Assembly: GCA_017614795.1 (NCBI GenBank)
Contig: JAGABD010000041.1
Span: 1 to 41,527, forward strand
Origin: Bacteroidales bacterium
GTDB lineage: Bacteria > Bacteroidota > Bacteroidia > Bacteroidales > UBA932
Direction of reading: 5' to 3'
Length of the DNA stretch: 41,527 nt
Part shown: positions 16,674-23,985 of the stretch, piece after piece
Layout: every line of letters starts with the position of its first letter
Numbering within the stretch: position 1 is the stretch's first letter
Notes under the pieces: model-generated
Databases searched by the model: none
The model's input: the letters and a program-made list of their open reading frames with translations, nothing else
Told to the model about the DNA's origin: nothing
Program-made: the position numbers and the translations under genes

Positions 16674-18166
16674 TATTCGTATTTGAGCACCGGCTGGCGG
16701 GCGGCCGTAGTTTCGTCAGGCCTGCCTATAGGCGCGTTGTGCGGTGCCGTGTGCAGCATTTCGGGATCCTTTGCGGCTTCTTCGGCTATGCGGTGCATAA
16801 CGTCGATGAACGCATCGAGGGTTTCCAGCGACTCCGTCTCGGTGGGCTCTATCATAAGCGCCTGGTGGAAGAGCAACGGGAAATAAATCGTGGGAGCGTG
16901 GAAGCCGTAGTCCAGAAGCCTCTTTGCCACGTCGAGCGTGGTCGCTCCCGCGACGCCTTCTCGGGCTCCGTCGTTGATGAGGCCGTCGAAGACGAATTCG
17001 TGCTTGCAGACAGACTCGATGGGAAGCTTGTAGGCATCCTTGAGGGATTCCTTGATATAATTCGCCGCCAGGGTGGCCAGAGGGCCTACCATCTTCACGT
17101 TCTCGCGACCGAGCATAAGGATATATGCATAAGCCCTCAGCATCACGCCGAAATTGCCGTGGAAGCCGGATGTATGCACGTTTCCGAGGCAGGGCAAAAG
17201 CCTTTCCGCCACGCCCACGGGCCCGCTACCGGGACCGCCTCCTCCGTGAGGAGTCGAGAAGCTCTTGTGCAGATTGAGGTGCAGCACGTCGAAGCCCATA
17301 TCGCCGGGGCGTACCTTTCCGATGAGCGGGTTCATGTTCGCTCCGTCATAGTAGAGCAGTCCGCCGCAACCGTGCACCAGCTTGGCGATCTCCCCTATCT
17401 CGCGCTCGAACAGGCCGAGCGTGTTGGGGTTCGTGAGCATAATTGCCGCGATGTCCGGTCCGAGCAGAGGCTTGAGCGATTCCACGTCCACAAGGCCGTT
17501 GGCGTTCGATTTCACCTCCACAATCTCAAGCCCGCATACATTCGCGCTTGCGGGGTTGGTTCCGTGGGCGCTGTCTGGCACGATTACCTTCGTCCTCGCC
17601 GTATCTCCATGCGAAAGATGGTATTCGCGGATGAGCATAAGGCCGGTGAGCTCGCCGTGGGCTCCTGCGCAGGGCAGGAAGGTGAACGCCTTCATTCCCG
17701 TAATGGTGCACAAAGCCTTGTTCAGACCTTCTTCGACCTCTTTGGCTCCCTTTACCGTGCTTTCCGGCTGCAGCGGGTGCAAGCCTGCGAACGCGGGATG
17801 GGAGGCAATCTCTTCGTTGATCTTGGGGTTGTATTTCATCGTGCAGGATCCCAGAGGATAGAATCCCGTATCGACGCCGAAGTTCATCTGGCTAAGGTTC
17901 GTGTAGTGCCTTACGACATCGGTCTCGCTGACCTCCGGCAAACCTGATTTACTTACTCGAAGGACGTTTTGCGGCAGCACACCACCTAAAAACGTCTCGC
18001 TATCGCTCGACCCCACCTCTACGCTTTGCTTCGAGGTCCCCCCTCTTATGGCGCCGAGGGTGGCACAGTTTTTTGGAAGTGTGCTGCCTCCAAACTTCGA
18101 GGGGAGCGAGTAACCGGTTCTGCCGGGACGGCCGAGTTCGAATATGAGTTTATCGTAGTATTTCAT
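16673..18166 (-). CDS. gcvPB: Glycine dehydrogenase (decarboxylating) subunit 2
   Basis: 497 aa, the PLP-bearing half of split P-protein. It decarboxylates glycine and passes aminomethyl to lipoyl-GcvH. The PLP lysine lies in [19 protein letters not shown], and the family core begins at [20 protein letters not shown] (from residue 76). Odd: between GRTGYSLP and LPEVSE relatives have a short linker of roughly 20 residues; here there are 53 (residues 23-75), Ser/Gly-rich, without family resemblance and encoded by a palindromic stretch (17956-18101). The frame is intact through it. The N-terminus [16 protein letters not shown] fits the family, so the start is secure. Next gene upstream is gcvPA, 3 bp away. 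Confidence 0.94.
   Translation of the reverse strand: MKYYDKLIFELGRPGRTGYSLPSKFGGSTLPKNCATLGAIRGGTSKQSVEVGSSDSETFLGGVLPQNVLRVSKSGLPEVSETDVVRHYTNLSQMNFGVDTGFYPLGSCTMKYNPKINEEIASHPAFAGLHPLQPESTVKGAKEVEEGLNKALCTITGMKAFTFLPCAGAHGELTGLMLIREYHLSHGDTARTKVIVPDSAHGTNPASANVCGLEIVEVKSNANGLVDVESLKPLLGPDIAAIMLTNPNTLGLFEREIGEIAKLVHGCGGLLYYDGANMNPLIGKVRPGDMGFDVLHLNLHKSFSTPHGGGGPGSGPVGVAERLLPCLGNVHTSGFHGNFGVMLRAYAYILMLGRENVKMVGPLATLAANYIKESLKDAYKLPIESVCKHEFVFDGLINDGAREGVAGATTLDVAKRLLDYGFHAPTIYFPLLFHQALMIEPTETESLETLDAFIDVMHRIAEEAAKDPEMLHTAPHNAPIGRPDETTAARQPVLKYE
17956..18101. repeat. Palindromic repeat-like element inserted in gcvPB
   Basis: Nested inverted repeats: CTCGAAG (17956-17962) with CTTCGAG (18095-18101), and GGCAGCACAC (17973-17982) with GTGTGCTGCC (18079-18088). 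Each arm also folds locally: GACGTTTT (17963-17970) with AAAACGTC (17989-17996), and TTTGGA (18072-18077) with TCCAAA (18089-18094). The two local hairpins carry the inverted decamers in their loops. It occupies the linker of gcvPB and is translated in frame. This is the architecture of a REP/BIME- or MITE-like element. Only one copy is present in the window, so its repetitive nature is inferred. Confidence 0.55.
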
Positions 18167-18169
18167 AAT

Positions 18170-19465
18170 CTAGGCCTCCTTTACTGCGGCTACGAGGGCG
18201 TCTATTTCGTCCTTGCCATGCTTTTCGGTTACACAGAAATTGACGTAGCCGTCGATGCTTACGGCGGCGAAGAATCTCGCGTCCAGCAGCTTCTGCTGAA
18301 GCTTTTCGGCAGGAACAAGAGGCTTGAGGCAGAATTCCTTGAGGAAAGGCTTGCCGGGGAACGGATCCTCGAACTTGCCGGTCGCAAGGAGTTGCTGATG
18401 CAGATAGTGCGCGCCTTCGCAGCTGAGCTCGTTCACCTTCTTCATTCCTTCGGGACCCATCAGCGACAGGTATACCGTCACCCAGAGGGCCATCAGGGAT
18501 TCGTTGGAGCAGATGTTCGAGGTCGCCTTTTCGCGGCGGATATGCTGTTCGCGGGCCTGCAGCGTGAGCACGAAGCAGCGTTTGCCGCTTGCGTCGAGCG
18601 CCTGGCCGACGATTCGTCCGGGGAGTTTGCGCATATAGTCCTGTTTGCAGGCCATGAAGCCCACGTAAGGGCCTCCGTAGCAAAGAGGAATGCCGAGGCT
18701 CTGTCCGTCGCCCACGGCAACGTCAGCGCCCCATTCCGCGGGAGTCTTGAGCACTGCCAGAGCGGAAGGATCGCAGTATTCTATAAGGAGTGCGCCTGCG
18801 GCGTGTACCGCATCGGCGTATCCCGTGAGGTCCTGCACGATGCCGTGACGGCTGATCGAAGGCACAATCACGCCGGCCACGTCGGGACCGAGCTCGGAAA
18901 GCACGTCCTCCGTGTAGACAACGTCGTAGCCGGGATATTTCATATAGCAGCGGATCACCTTCAGAACGTGCTCCTGAAGAAGGCTGCTCACAATGAGCTT
19001 GTTCTTCTTGCGGGTGCTCGCGACCGCCATCCTGAGCGCTTCTGCCGCCGCAGTGGGTCCGTCGTACATTGAGGCGTTGGCCACATCCAGCCCTGTGAGG
19101 CGGCAGACCATCGTCTGGAACTCGAAGATGTAGCGGAGCGTGCCCTGCGAAATCTCGCACTGGTAAGGCGTGTAGGCGGTAAGGAACTCGGAACGGGAGG
19201 TGATGTAGGGAATCACCGCCGGCACGTAATGGTCGTAAGCCCCGAGTCCGGCAAATACCTTGAGTTTGGTGTTCTTTGCGCCAAGGGAATCGAAGAAATC
19301 TCTCACCTGCTGTTCGCTGAGAGCATCGGGGAGGTCATATTCGCCCTTGTAGATGAAATCGGCCGGAACGTCGGAATAGAGGGCGTCAATGCTCTCCACG
19401 CCGATACGTTTCAGCATCACACGGATGTCTTCTTCCGTATGAGGAAAGTATGCGAATGTGCCCAT
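18170..19465 (-). CDS. gcvPA: Glycine dehydrogenase (decarboxylating) subunit 1
   Basis: 431 aa, the non-PLP-lysine half of split P-protein of the glycine cleavage system. It starts MGTFAYFPHTEEDIRVML and shows the family blocks SRSEFLTAYTPYQCEISQGTL-type (TPYQ.E.SQG), TGLDVANASMYDGPTAAAEA and YCDPSALAVL. Length is close to the usual 440-450 aa. It lies 3 bp upstream of gcvPB and 6 bp downstream of gcvH in one operon, so both subunits are made together. Confidence 0.95.
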   Translation of the reverse strand: MGTFAYFPHTEEDIRVMLKRIGVESIDALYSDVPADFIYKGEYDLPDALSEQQVRDFFDSLGAKNTKLKVFAGLGAYDHYVPAVIPYITSRSEFLTAYTPYQCEISQGTLRYIFEFQTMVCRLTGLDVANASMYDGPTAAAEALRMAVASTRKKNKLIVSSLLQEHVLKVIRCYMKYPGYDVVYTEDVLSELGPDVAGVIVPSISRHGIVQDLTGYADAVHAAGALLIEYCDPSALAVLKTPAEWGADVAVGDGQSLGIPLCYGGPYVGFMACKQDYMRKLPGRIVGQALDASGKRCFVLTLQAREQHIRREKATSNICSNESLMALWVTVYLSLMGPEGMKKVNELSCEGAHYLHQQLLATGKFEDPFPGKPFLKEFCLKPLVPAEKLQQKLLDARFFAAVSIDGYVNFCVTEKHGKDEIDALVAAVKEA

Positions 19466-19471
19466 TGGCTG

Positions 19472-19849
19472 TTATTTTGCGATTTCCGCGTAAGCGGCTG
19501 CGTTCAGGAGGCTGTCGAGTTCGGAAGCGTCGCTCATCTCGACCTTGATTATCCAGGCGCCGTAAGGATCCTCGTTGATGAGTTCGGGGGTGGCGTCCAG
19601 GTCGGCATTGACCTCGGTGATGACGCCGGATACCGGGGAATAGAGTTCGCTGGAGGCCTTCACGCTCTCCAGGGCACCGAATTCCTCTCCCTTGACGACC
19701 TCGTCGCCTTCCGCGGGAACGTCAACATAAGTGATGTCACCCATCTCGCTCTGCGCGAAATCGCTCACGCCGATAATTGCGATATTTCCTTCAACCTTAA
19801 CCCATTCGTGGGAATCGCTGTACAGCAGCTCGTCCAAAATCTTGCTCAT
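19472..19849 (-). CDS. gcvH: Glycine cleavage system H protein
   Basis: 125 aa lipoyl carrier that shuttles the aminomethyl group from P-protein to T-protein. The lipoylation lysine is K64 in GALESVKASSELYSPVSG, the standard H-protein context. Full length for the family. Its ATG overlaps the gcvT stop by 4 bp (ATGA). It needs lipoate ligase or LipA/LipB, none of which is in the window. Confidence 0.97.
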   Translation of the reverse strand: MSKILDELLYSDSHEWVKVEGNIAIIGVSDFAQSEMGDITYVDVPAEGDEVVKGEEFGALESVKASSELYSPVSGVITEVNADLDATPELINEDPYGAWIIKVEMSDASELDSLLNAAAYAEIAK

Positions 19850-20946
19850 TTCTTATAATTTGTTTGATAGAATCTTTTCTTGATGACCACGGCGGGAAGC
19901 ACCTTGTGATGGATTTCCACGCTCACTTCCCCGCCCAGAGCGGCATAGGCCGAATCGATGAGGGCGAAGCAGATGCTCTTGTCGAGCGAAATGGAACGGT
20001 AACCGGTGGTAACCACTCCGATGGGGCTTCCGTCTGGCGCCAGGACAGCGTATCCCGCACGAGGAATGGCCCTGTCGAGCACTTCCAGGCCGACTATCTT
20101 GCGGGCTACGCCTTCCGCCTTCTGCCGCGCCACCGCCTCCTTGCCGATGAATTCCTCCTTGTCGAGCTTGCAGAACATCGAAAGGCCCGCCATCACGGGA
20201 GATATCTCCGCGCTCAGCTCGTCGCCGTAAAGCGGCAGACCGGCCTCGAAGCGCAGGGTGTCGCGGCAACCGAGTCCGCAGGGAACAACGCCGTCAGCAA
20301 GGAAAGCGTCCCAGAGGGCGACCGTCTTTTCGGGAGATGCGTAAATCTCGAAGCCGTCCTCTCCGGTATAGCCGGTGCGGCTCACTATTATGCGCCTGCC
20401 ATCCTTCACGAAATCGGTATAAGTGTAGAAAGTCAACGCCGAGACGTCCTCTCCAAGCACCTTGCAGACGTGTTTCTCCGCCTCGGGCCCCTGCACGGCA
20501 ACCTGGCCCCAGTTCTCCGAGTCGTTTACGATCTTCACGTCGAATCCCGCCGCATTGTCCAGCATCCACTTGTAATCATTCTCGATATTGGCTGCGTTCA
20601 CCACCAGCAGGAACTCGTCGGCGGCTTTCTCCTTATAGACAAGAAGGTCGTCCACGGTGCCTCCGTCGGGATAAAGCATCATTCCGTACGCTATCTGGCC
20701 GGCGGCGAGAACGCTTGCGTCGTTCGTGAAGATATGGTTCACGAAACGCAGCGCGTCACGGCCGCTGATGAAGATTTCTCCCATATGCGAAACGTCGAAG
20801 ATGCCGGCGTGTTCGCGCACCGCCAGATGTTCATCGCGTATTCCGCTGTACTGTATCGGCATATCGAAGCCCGCAAACGGGCTCATTTTTGCCCCCAGCG
20901 CCAGATGGGCGTCGTGCAGGCAGGTCAGTTTCAGTGTCTCGTCCAT
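19846..20946 (-). CDS. gcvT: Aminomethyltransferase (glycine cleavage T protein)
   Basis: 366 aa. Transfers the one-carbon unit from aminomethyl-GcvH to THF, giving 5,10-methylene-THF and ammonia. N-terminal HLALGAKMSPFAGFDMPIQY and FDVSHMGEI are diagnostic, as are TGYTGEDGFEIY and GCRDTLRFEAGLPLYG (folate site region). Full length. Follows the uncharacterised gene at 20956-21423 by 9 bp and overlaps gcvH by 4 bp. Confidence 0.96.
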   Translation of the reverse strand: MDETLKLTCLHDAHLALGAKMSPFAGFDMPIQYSGIRDEHLAVREHAGIFDVSHMGEIFISGRDALRFVNHIFTNDASVLAAGQIAYGMMLYPDGGTVDDLLVYKEKAADEFLLVVNAANIENDYKWMLDNAAGFDVKIVNDSENWGQVAVQGPEAEKHVCKVLGEDVSALTFYTYTDFVKDGRRIIVSRTGYTGEDGFEIYASPEKTVALWDAFLADGVVPCGLGCRDTLRFEAGLPLYGDELSAEISPVMAGLSMFCKLDKEEFIGKEAVARQKAEGVARKIVGLEVLDRAIPRAGYAVLAPDGSPIGVVTTGYRSISLDKSICFALIDSAYAALGGEVSVEIHHKVLPAVVIKKRFYQTNYKK

Positions 20947-20955
20947 AGAAATTAA

Positions 20956-21423
20956 TTATGACCGGAGTATGTCGTAGTCCTTCTTCAGAAGCATCTTGGG
21001 ATCCATCAGAGCCACTTTCTGGAAGAGTTTGATCTGCCATGCGAGCGAGAGGAACACCTTGTCTTCGTGAGCGCCCTTGCGCCACCATTTATAGAAGCCT
21101 ACGGGGTCGTTTTCATAGGGTATCCTGGCCACTATTCCGTTGCTGTAACCGGGATAGTCGATTACGAGCTTGAGACCCACGAAACGCTTGTAGTAGTCGG
21201 GGTCCGCTTTGCGGAGTTTGCTTTCCAGGGGGCGGAGCAGTTCGAATTCGTCGACCTTGAGAGTCTTTTCGCGCACGATCATCTTGTGGATGAGCACGGG
21301 CTCCAACGCCACCCACTCGCCCATCTTGCGGGTTACCTCGCCTTCGTCGGTCGTCAATGTCAGCTCGTCGGCCGACATATAGACCTTTTCAGGGTCGAGA
21401 GGGTATGATTGTACTTGCTCCAT
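20956..21423 (-). CDS. Uncharacterised protein, first gene of the gcv operon
   Basis: 155 aa, not recognised. It has no signal peptide and no membrane segment; it is charged, with 11 Trp/Tyr-rich positions near the C-terminus (FYKWWRKGAHEDK, LSLAWQIKLFQ). An N-terminal part (VYMSADELTLTTDEGEV) looks beta-rich, the rest mixed. It is only 9 bp upstream of gcvT and is preceded by a TAATTTTG box, so it is the promoter-proximal gene of the six-gene gcv-trmO unit. That position suggests a cytosolic role linked to glycine/one-carbon metabolism, but no function can be assigned. Confidence 0.75.
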   Translation of the reverse strand: MEQVQSYPLDPEKVYMSADELTLTTDEGEVTRKMGEWVALEPVLIHKMIVREKTLKVDEFELLRPLESKLRKADPDYYKRFVGLKLVIDYPGYSNGIVARIPYENDPVGFYKWWRKGAHEDKVFLSLAWQIKLFQKVALMDPKMLLKKDYDILRS

Positions 21424-21440
21424 TTTGCAACCAAATCATA

Positions 21441-21448
21441 CAAAATTA
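21441..21448 (-). promoter_or_regulatory. -7 box of the gcv-trmO operon
   Basis: Minus-strand TAATTTTG, 17 nt before the ATG at 21423. It sits back-to-back with the plus-strand box at 21470-21477. The 74 bp gap leaves no room for a glycine riboswitch. Confidence 0.45.
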
Positions 21449-21469
21449 TCAATAATTTTGGAAAATTCC

Positions 21470-21477
21470 TAATTTTG
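21470..21477 (+). promoter_or_regulatory. -7 box of the arginase-fold gene
   Basis: TAATTTTG, 20 nt before the ATG at 21498. Matches TAnnTTTG; no clear -33 element. Confidence 0.45.
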
Positions 21478-21497
21478 CCGTTGCAAAACCTCATTAA

Positions 21498-22115
21498 ATG
21501 GGCATCAAACAGATAATAACGGATTTCAGCGGGGTCTATTCCGACGAGGGATGGAGTCCTTCGCGCAAAGCCGTTACGCTGGATTTCAAGGGCATGGAAG
21601 GCACCAGCAGGTATCTTGACGCATCTGCCAGGGCCGAACTCGAAAAAGCCCTCTCTCCCCTGCCATGCCACGCGCTTCACTGGATAGATACGGGCGATTA
21701 CCATTATATGAGCGCCCTATGGCTGCAGAAGCTCGAATCGCCGGCGCAGCTTGTCCTTTTCGACAACCACCCCGACGACCAGGCGCCCGCCTTCGGTTCC
21801 GAGGTTCTCTCCTGCGGCAGCTGGATGCTGGAAGCGCGTGCAAACCCGATGGTACGGGACGATGCCCCCGAGGTCTATCTTTCAATAGATTTGGATGTGC
21901 TTTGCCGCGATGACGCCCGCACGAACTGGGATCAGGGCCAGATGCGCCTGCATGAACTCTTGCGGCGCATCGACGAGGCTCTCGAAGGCAAATGCCTCGC
22001 AGGTGTCGACATCTGCGGCGGCCTGACCATAGCCCAGGGCGCTTCCGCCGAGGACCTGGCCGTCAACTCCCGCACCCGCCAGGCGCTGGAGCAATATCTG
22101 ATAGATCGGTTTTGA
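21498..22115 (+). CDS. Arginase/agmatinase-fold (ureohydrolase-like) protein, short form
   Basis: 205 aa, about two-thirds of the usual 300. The metal-ligand motifs of the ureohydrolase superfamily are all recognisable: H69 in TGDYHY (compare GGDHS), D89-x-H91-x-D93 in LFDNHPDD (compare DAHxD), and D131-x-D133 in YLSIDLDVL (compare SxDxDxxDP). A binuclear Mn site is therefore likely. The usual DP after SxDxD is replaced by LCRDDARTNWDQG, and substrate loops differ, so substrate (arginine, agmatine, formiminoglutamate or something else) is unknown. Single gene; its stop abuts that of the LytTR gene with no gap. Confidence 0.75.
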   Translation: MGIKQIITDFSGVYSDEGWSPSRKAVTLDFKGMEGTSRYLDASARAELEKALSPLPCHALHWIDTGDYHYMSALWLQKLESPAQLVLFDNHPDDQAPAFGSEVLSCGSWMLEARANPMVRDDAPEVYLSIDLDVLCRDDARTNWDQGQMRLHELLRRIDEALEGKCLAGVDICGGLTIAQGASAEDLAVNSRTRQALEQYLIDRF

Positions 22116-22931
22116 TTACAACCGCTTGGCCAGCGCCTCCTGATAACGTTTGCTTACAGGAATGCTCTGCAATCCTTCAACGTCCAGATCGGCGAAGATG
22201 AAGCCTCCGACGTCCTTGCGGAGAATCTTCACGTGGGCGGGATTGACATAGTACGAACGCTGGCAGCGCACAAGACCGTGCTTGCCTGCGGTATCTTCAA
22301 GCGAGCGCATAGATGTGCGCAAGACGTACTTCTTGGTCCTGGAACCCTCCTGATAGTAAATGATCACATAGTTCTCGTCGGCGTTGATGTAGAGAACCGC
22401 GCTCTGGGCGATGATGAACTTCACCTGCTGGTGTTCGTCGTAAAAGCGTATCAGGGAGTCGTCATAGGCCACTTTCGCCTTCATTTTCTTCTCGCGGATA
22501 TGGTATGCGCCAATATTGTACGAGAGGGCCAGTATTACATAAGGATATATCAGAATTGCATAGCAATGCCCCACAGAACGGATGAGAACCGTGAAATAAG
22601 GATACTCGCCCTGCAGCATCAGATGGATGAACATGGATATGAATACAGCTACCACGAACACTTCCCCCATGGACCACACTATGTAATGCGCCCAGGTAAC
22701 CTTGAAGCGCTTGAGAAAGTGGAACGCCGTCCCCAGGCCTCCCAGCACCACCAGCACTATCGCCGTCATAATGGAAACGTTGAAGGAATAGAGTCCTTCG
22801 TCCATGTCGAGAATGTTATCCAGGTTGAACGGATTGTAAACCGCAAGGAAAACCAGAAAAAAGAAGGTGCAGACTAAAAAGTTCACCACACGGGTGGACA
22901 TTTTGAAGAAAACTGGGGGTAAAGTATGCAT
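22116..22931 (-). CDS. LytTR-type DNA-binding regulator with membrane domain
   Basis: 271 aa from ATG 22931. About residues 12-155 contain four hydrophobic helices (VVNFLVCTFFFLVFLAVY; TAIVLVVLGGLGTAFHFL; a third near VFVVAVFISMFI; and a fourth near AILIYPYVILALSY). The last ~100 residues are a LytTR domain: FIIAQSAVLYINADENYVIIYY, then a conserved RTSMRSLED and CQRSYYVNPAHV. LytTR domains bind paired direct repeats. A TTG 27 nt earlier lies within the -7 box and is rejected as start; a second ATG ten codons in is possible. No sensor kinase is adjacent, so signalling may go directly through the membrane part. The two GTCCC repeats upstream (22981 and 23002) could be its own operator. Confidence 0.87.
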   Translation of the reverse strand: MHTLPPVFFKMSTRVVNFLVCTFFFLVFLAVYNPFNLDNILDMDEGLYSFNVSIMTAIVLVVLGGLGTAFHFLKRFKVTWAHYIVWSMGEVFVVAVFISMFIHLMLQGEYPYFTVLIRSVGHCYAILIYPYVILALSYNIGAYHIREKKMKAKVAYDDSLIRFYDEHQQVKFIIAQSAVLYINADENYVIIYYQEGSRTKKYVLRTSMRSLEDTAGKHGLVRCQRSYYVNPAHVKILRKDVGGFIFADLDVEGLQSIPVSKRYQEALAKRL

Positions 22932-22955
22932 AATTTCATCACAATTTTGCAGGGA

Positions 22956-22963
22956 CAAATATA
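22956..22963 (-). promoter_or_regulatory. -7 box of the LytTR regulator gene
   Basis: Minus-strand TATATTTG, 24 nt before the ATG at 22931. No good -33; instead a GGGAC direct repeat lies 17 and 38 nt upstream. Confidence 0.5.
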
Positions 22964-22980
22964 CAAAAAATCTTGATTTT

Positions 22981-23010
22981 GTCCCTAAAATCGGCTTTTT
23001 AGTCCCAAAA
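22981..23010. promoter_or_regulatory. Direct repeat pair, possible LytTR operator
   Basis: GTCCCTAAAA (22981-22990) and GTCCCAAAA (23002-23010) begin 21 bp apart, two helical turns, immediately upstream of the LytTR gene promoter. LytTR regulators bind two similarly spaced direct repeats. Binding is inference. Confidence 0.4.
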
Positions 23011-23014
23011 CGGC

Positions 23015-23022
23015 TATTTTCG
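23015..23022 (+). promoter_or_regulatory. Candidate -7 box of the putative small RNA
   Basis: TATTTTCG fits TAnnTTCG. Transcription would start near 23028. No -33 is seen, so support is weak on its own; its value is that a terminator closes the same segment. Confidence 0.3.
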
Positions 23023-23027
23023 TCACA

Positions 23028-23206
23028 TTAGTTTCATCCCTATCACATTTAGTTGCAGACGTAGGTTGTTGTTACGAAATTTGCATCGTAAGAAAAACAG
23101 GGAATCGGCCGCGTACCCATACTGCCAATCAAAATCCGGCCTCCCTGATACGATAACTTAACCTAAACTTCAAAAAAAGCCGGTGTCGCGAGATACCGGT
23201 TTTTAA
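23028..23206 (+). ncRNA. Putative structured small RNA between the LytTR and upp genes
   Basis: The 319 bp gap 22932-23250 has no sensible ORF. Three perfect or near-perfect hairpins follow one another on the plus strand: TTACGA (23072-23077) with TCGTAA (23086-23091); CAGGGA plus GGCCG (23098-23103, 23107-23111) with CGGCC plus TCCCTG (23137-23147); and a terminator hairpin (23175-23204) with a GCGA tetraloop and T-tract. The upp promoter lies downstream of the terminator, so the terminator is not needed for upp readthrough control unless a longer transcript exists. The likely transcript is about 180 nt. Not recognised as a known RNA class. Confidence 0.4.
23175..23204 (+). terminator. Rho-independent terminator upstream of the upp promoter
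   Basis: Stem AAAAGCCGGT / ACCGGTTTTT with an inner GTC / GAT extension and GNRA-type GCGA loop, followed by TTTTT. A 10-13 bp stem. Confidence 0.7.
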
Positions 23207-23215
23207 TTTATTCAC

Positions 23216-23223
23216 TATCTTCG
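23216..23223 (+). promoter_or_regulatory. -7 box of upp
   Basis: TATCTTCG, 27 nt before the ATG at 23251. Leader contains an A-rich AAACAAACAATCC, no Shine-Dalgarno. Confidence 0.55.
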
Positions 23224-23250
23224 TAGACGTAAACAAACAATCCTAATACA

Positions 23251-23880
23251 ATGAGCCAGGTACACGTTATCAACCACCCTATGATTCAGCACAAGCTGAC
23301 CATTATGCGCAAGAAGGAAACCGGATCCAAGGATTTCCGGGAACTGCTTAAAGAAATTTCTCTCCTTATGGGCTATGAAGTCACCCGCGACATTCCGCTC
23401 GAGGATGTCGAGATCGAGACTCCCATCTGCAAGATGAAAGCCAAGGAGGTTTCGGGACGCAAGCTCGCTATCGTTCCCATTCTCCGCGCCGGCATGGGCA
23501 TGGTCGAAGGCCTTCAGACTCTCGTTCCCGTTGCCAAGGTCGGCCACATCGGTCTCTATCGCAACGAAGAGACACACAAGCCTGTTGTGTACTTCTGCAA
23601 GCTTCCTTCCGACATCAAGGACCGTCTGGTAATCGTAACCGACCCTATGCTCGCAACTGGCGGCAGCGCCTGCGACGCACTTGCAATGCTCAAGGAGCGC
23701 GGCTGCACCAACATCCGCCTGATGTGCCTTGTGGGTGTTCCTGAGGGTATCTCGAAAGTCCAAGCAGAGCATCCTGATGTGGACATCTACGTTGCTGCCG
23801 TCGACGAGAAACTCAACGAGAACGCATACATTGTTCCCGGTCTCGGCGATGCCGGCGACCGTATCTTCGGTACAAAGTAG
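23251..23880 (+). CDS. upp: Uracil phosphoribosyltransferase
   Basis: 209 aa cytosolic pyrimidine salvage enzyme: uracil + PRPP to UMP + PPi. N-terminal [22 protein letters not shown] is characteristic, and the PRPP loop is [17 protein letters not shown]-terminal [16 protein letters not shown] is the uracil-binding signature. Full length (E. coli 208 aa). Monocistronic, with a long hairpin (23922-23975) after its stop. Confidence 0.97.
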   Translation: MSQVHVINHPMIQHKLTIMRKKETGSKDFRELLKEISLLMGYEVTRDIPLEDVEIETPICKMKAKEVSGRKLAIVPILRAGMGMVEGLQTLVPVAKVGHIGLYRNEETHKPVVYFCKLPSDIKDRLVIVTDPMLATGGSACDALAMLKERGCTNIRLMCLVGVPEGISKVQAEHPDVDIYVAAVDEKLNENAYIVPGLGDAGDRIFGTK

Positions 23881-23921
23881 CTTCTTCGCTTCGCTCAGTA
23901 TTGGAGCGAAAGCCTTACGGA

Positions 23922-23975
23922 CGAGCAATACCGGGGTGGGCTCCCCTTGTGGGACGCACCCCGGCCTTTTGCTCG
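23922..23975. terminator. Bidirectional hairpin between upp and trpB
   Basis: CGAGCAA (23922-23928) and CCGGGGTG (23931-23938) pair with CACCCCGG (23957-23964) and TTGCTCG (23969-23975). The convergent gene pair has about 105 bp between stops, unusually long for this genome, and the hairpin occupies it. T-rich stretch TTTT follows the inner stem. A further weak stem lies at 23886-23908. Confidence 0.6.
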
Positions 23976-23985
23976 ACGCGGTGGG

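Noticed and set aside
21424..21497. Glycine riboswitch ahead of the gcv operon
   Set aside because: Only 74 bp lie between the two divergent starts and they contain the promoters; there is no room for an aptamer.
22932..22958. TTG start codon for the LytTR gene, adding 9 residues
   Set aside because: That codon lies inside the -7 box TATATTTG and would not be in the transcript.
23028..23206. Identification of the putative small RNA as 6S RNA, SRP RNA or tmRNA
   Set aside because: Length about 180 nt is similar to 6S, but the end-to-end pairing and central bubble are missing; the SRP loop and tmRNA tag motifs are also absent.
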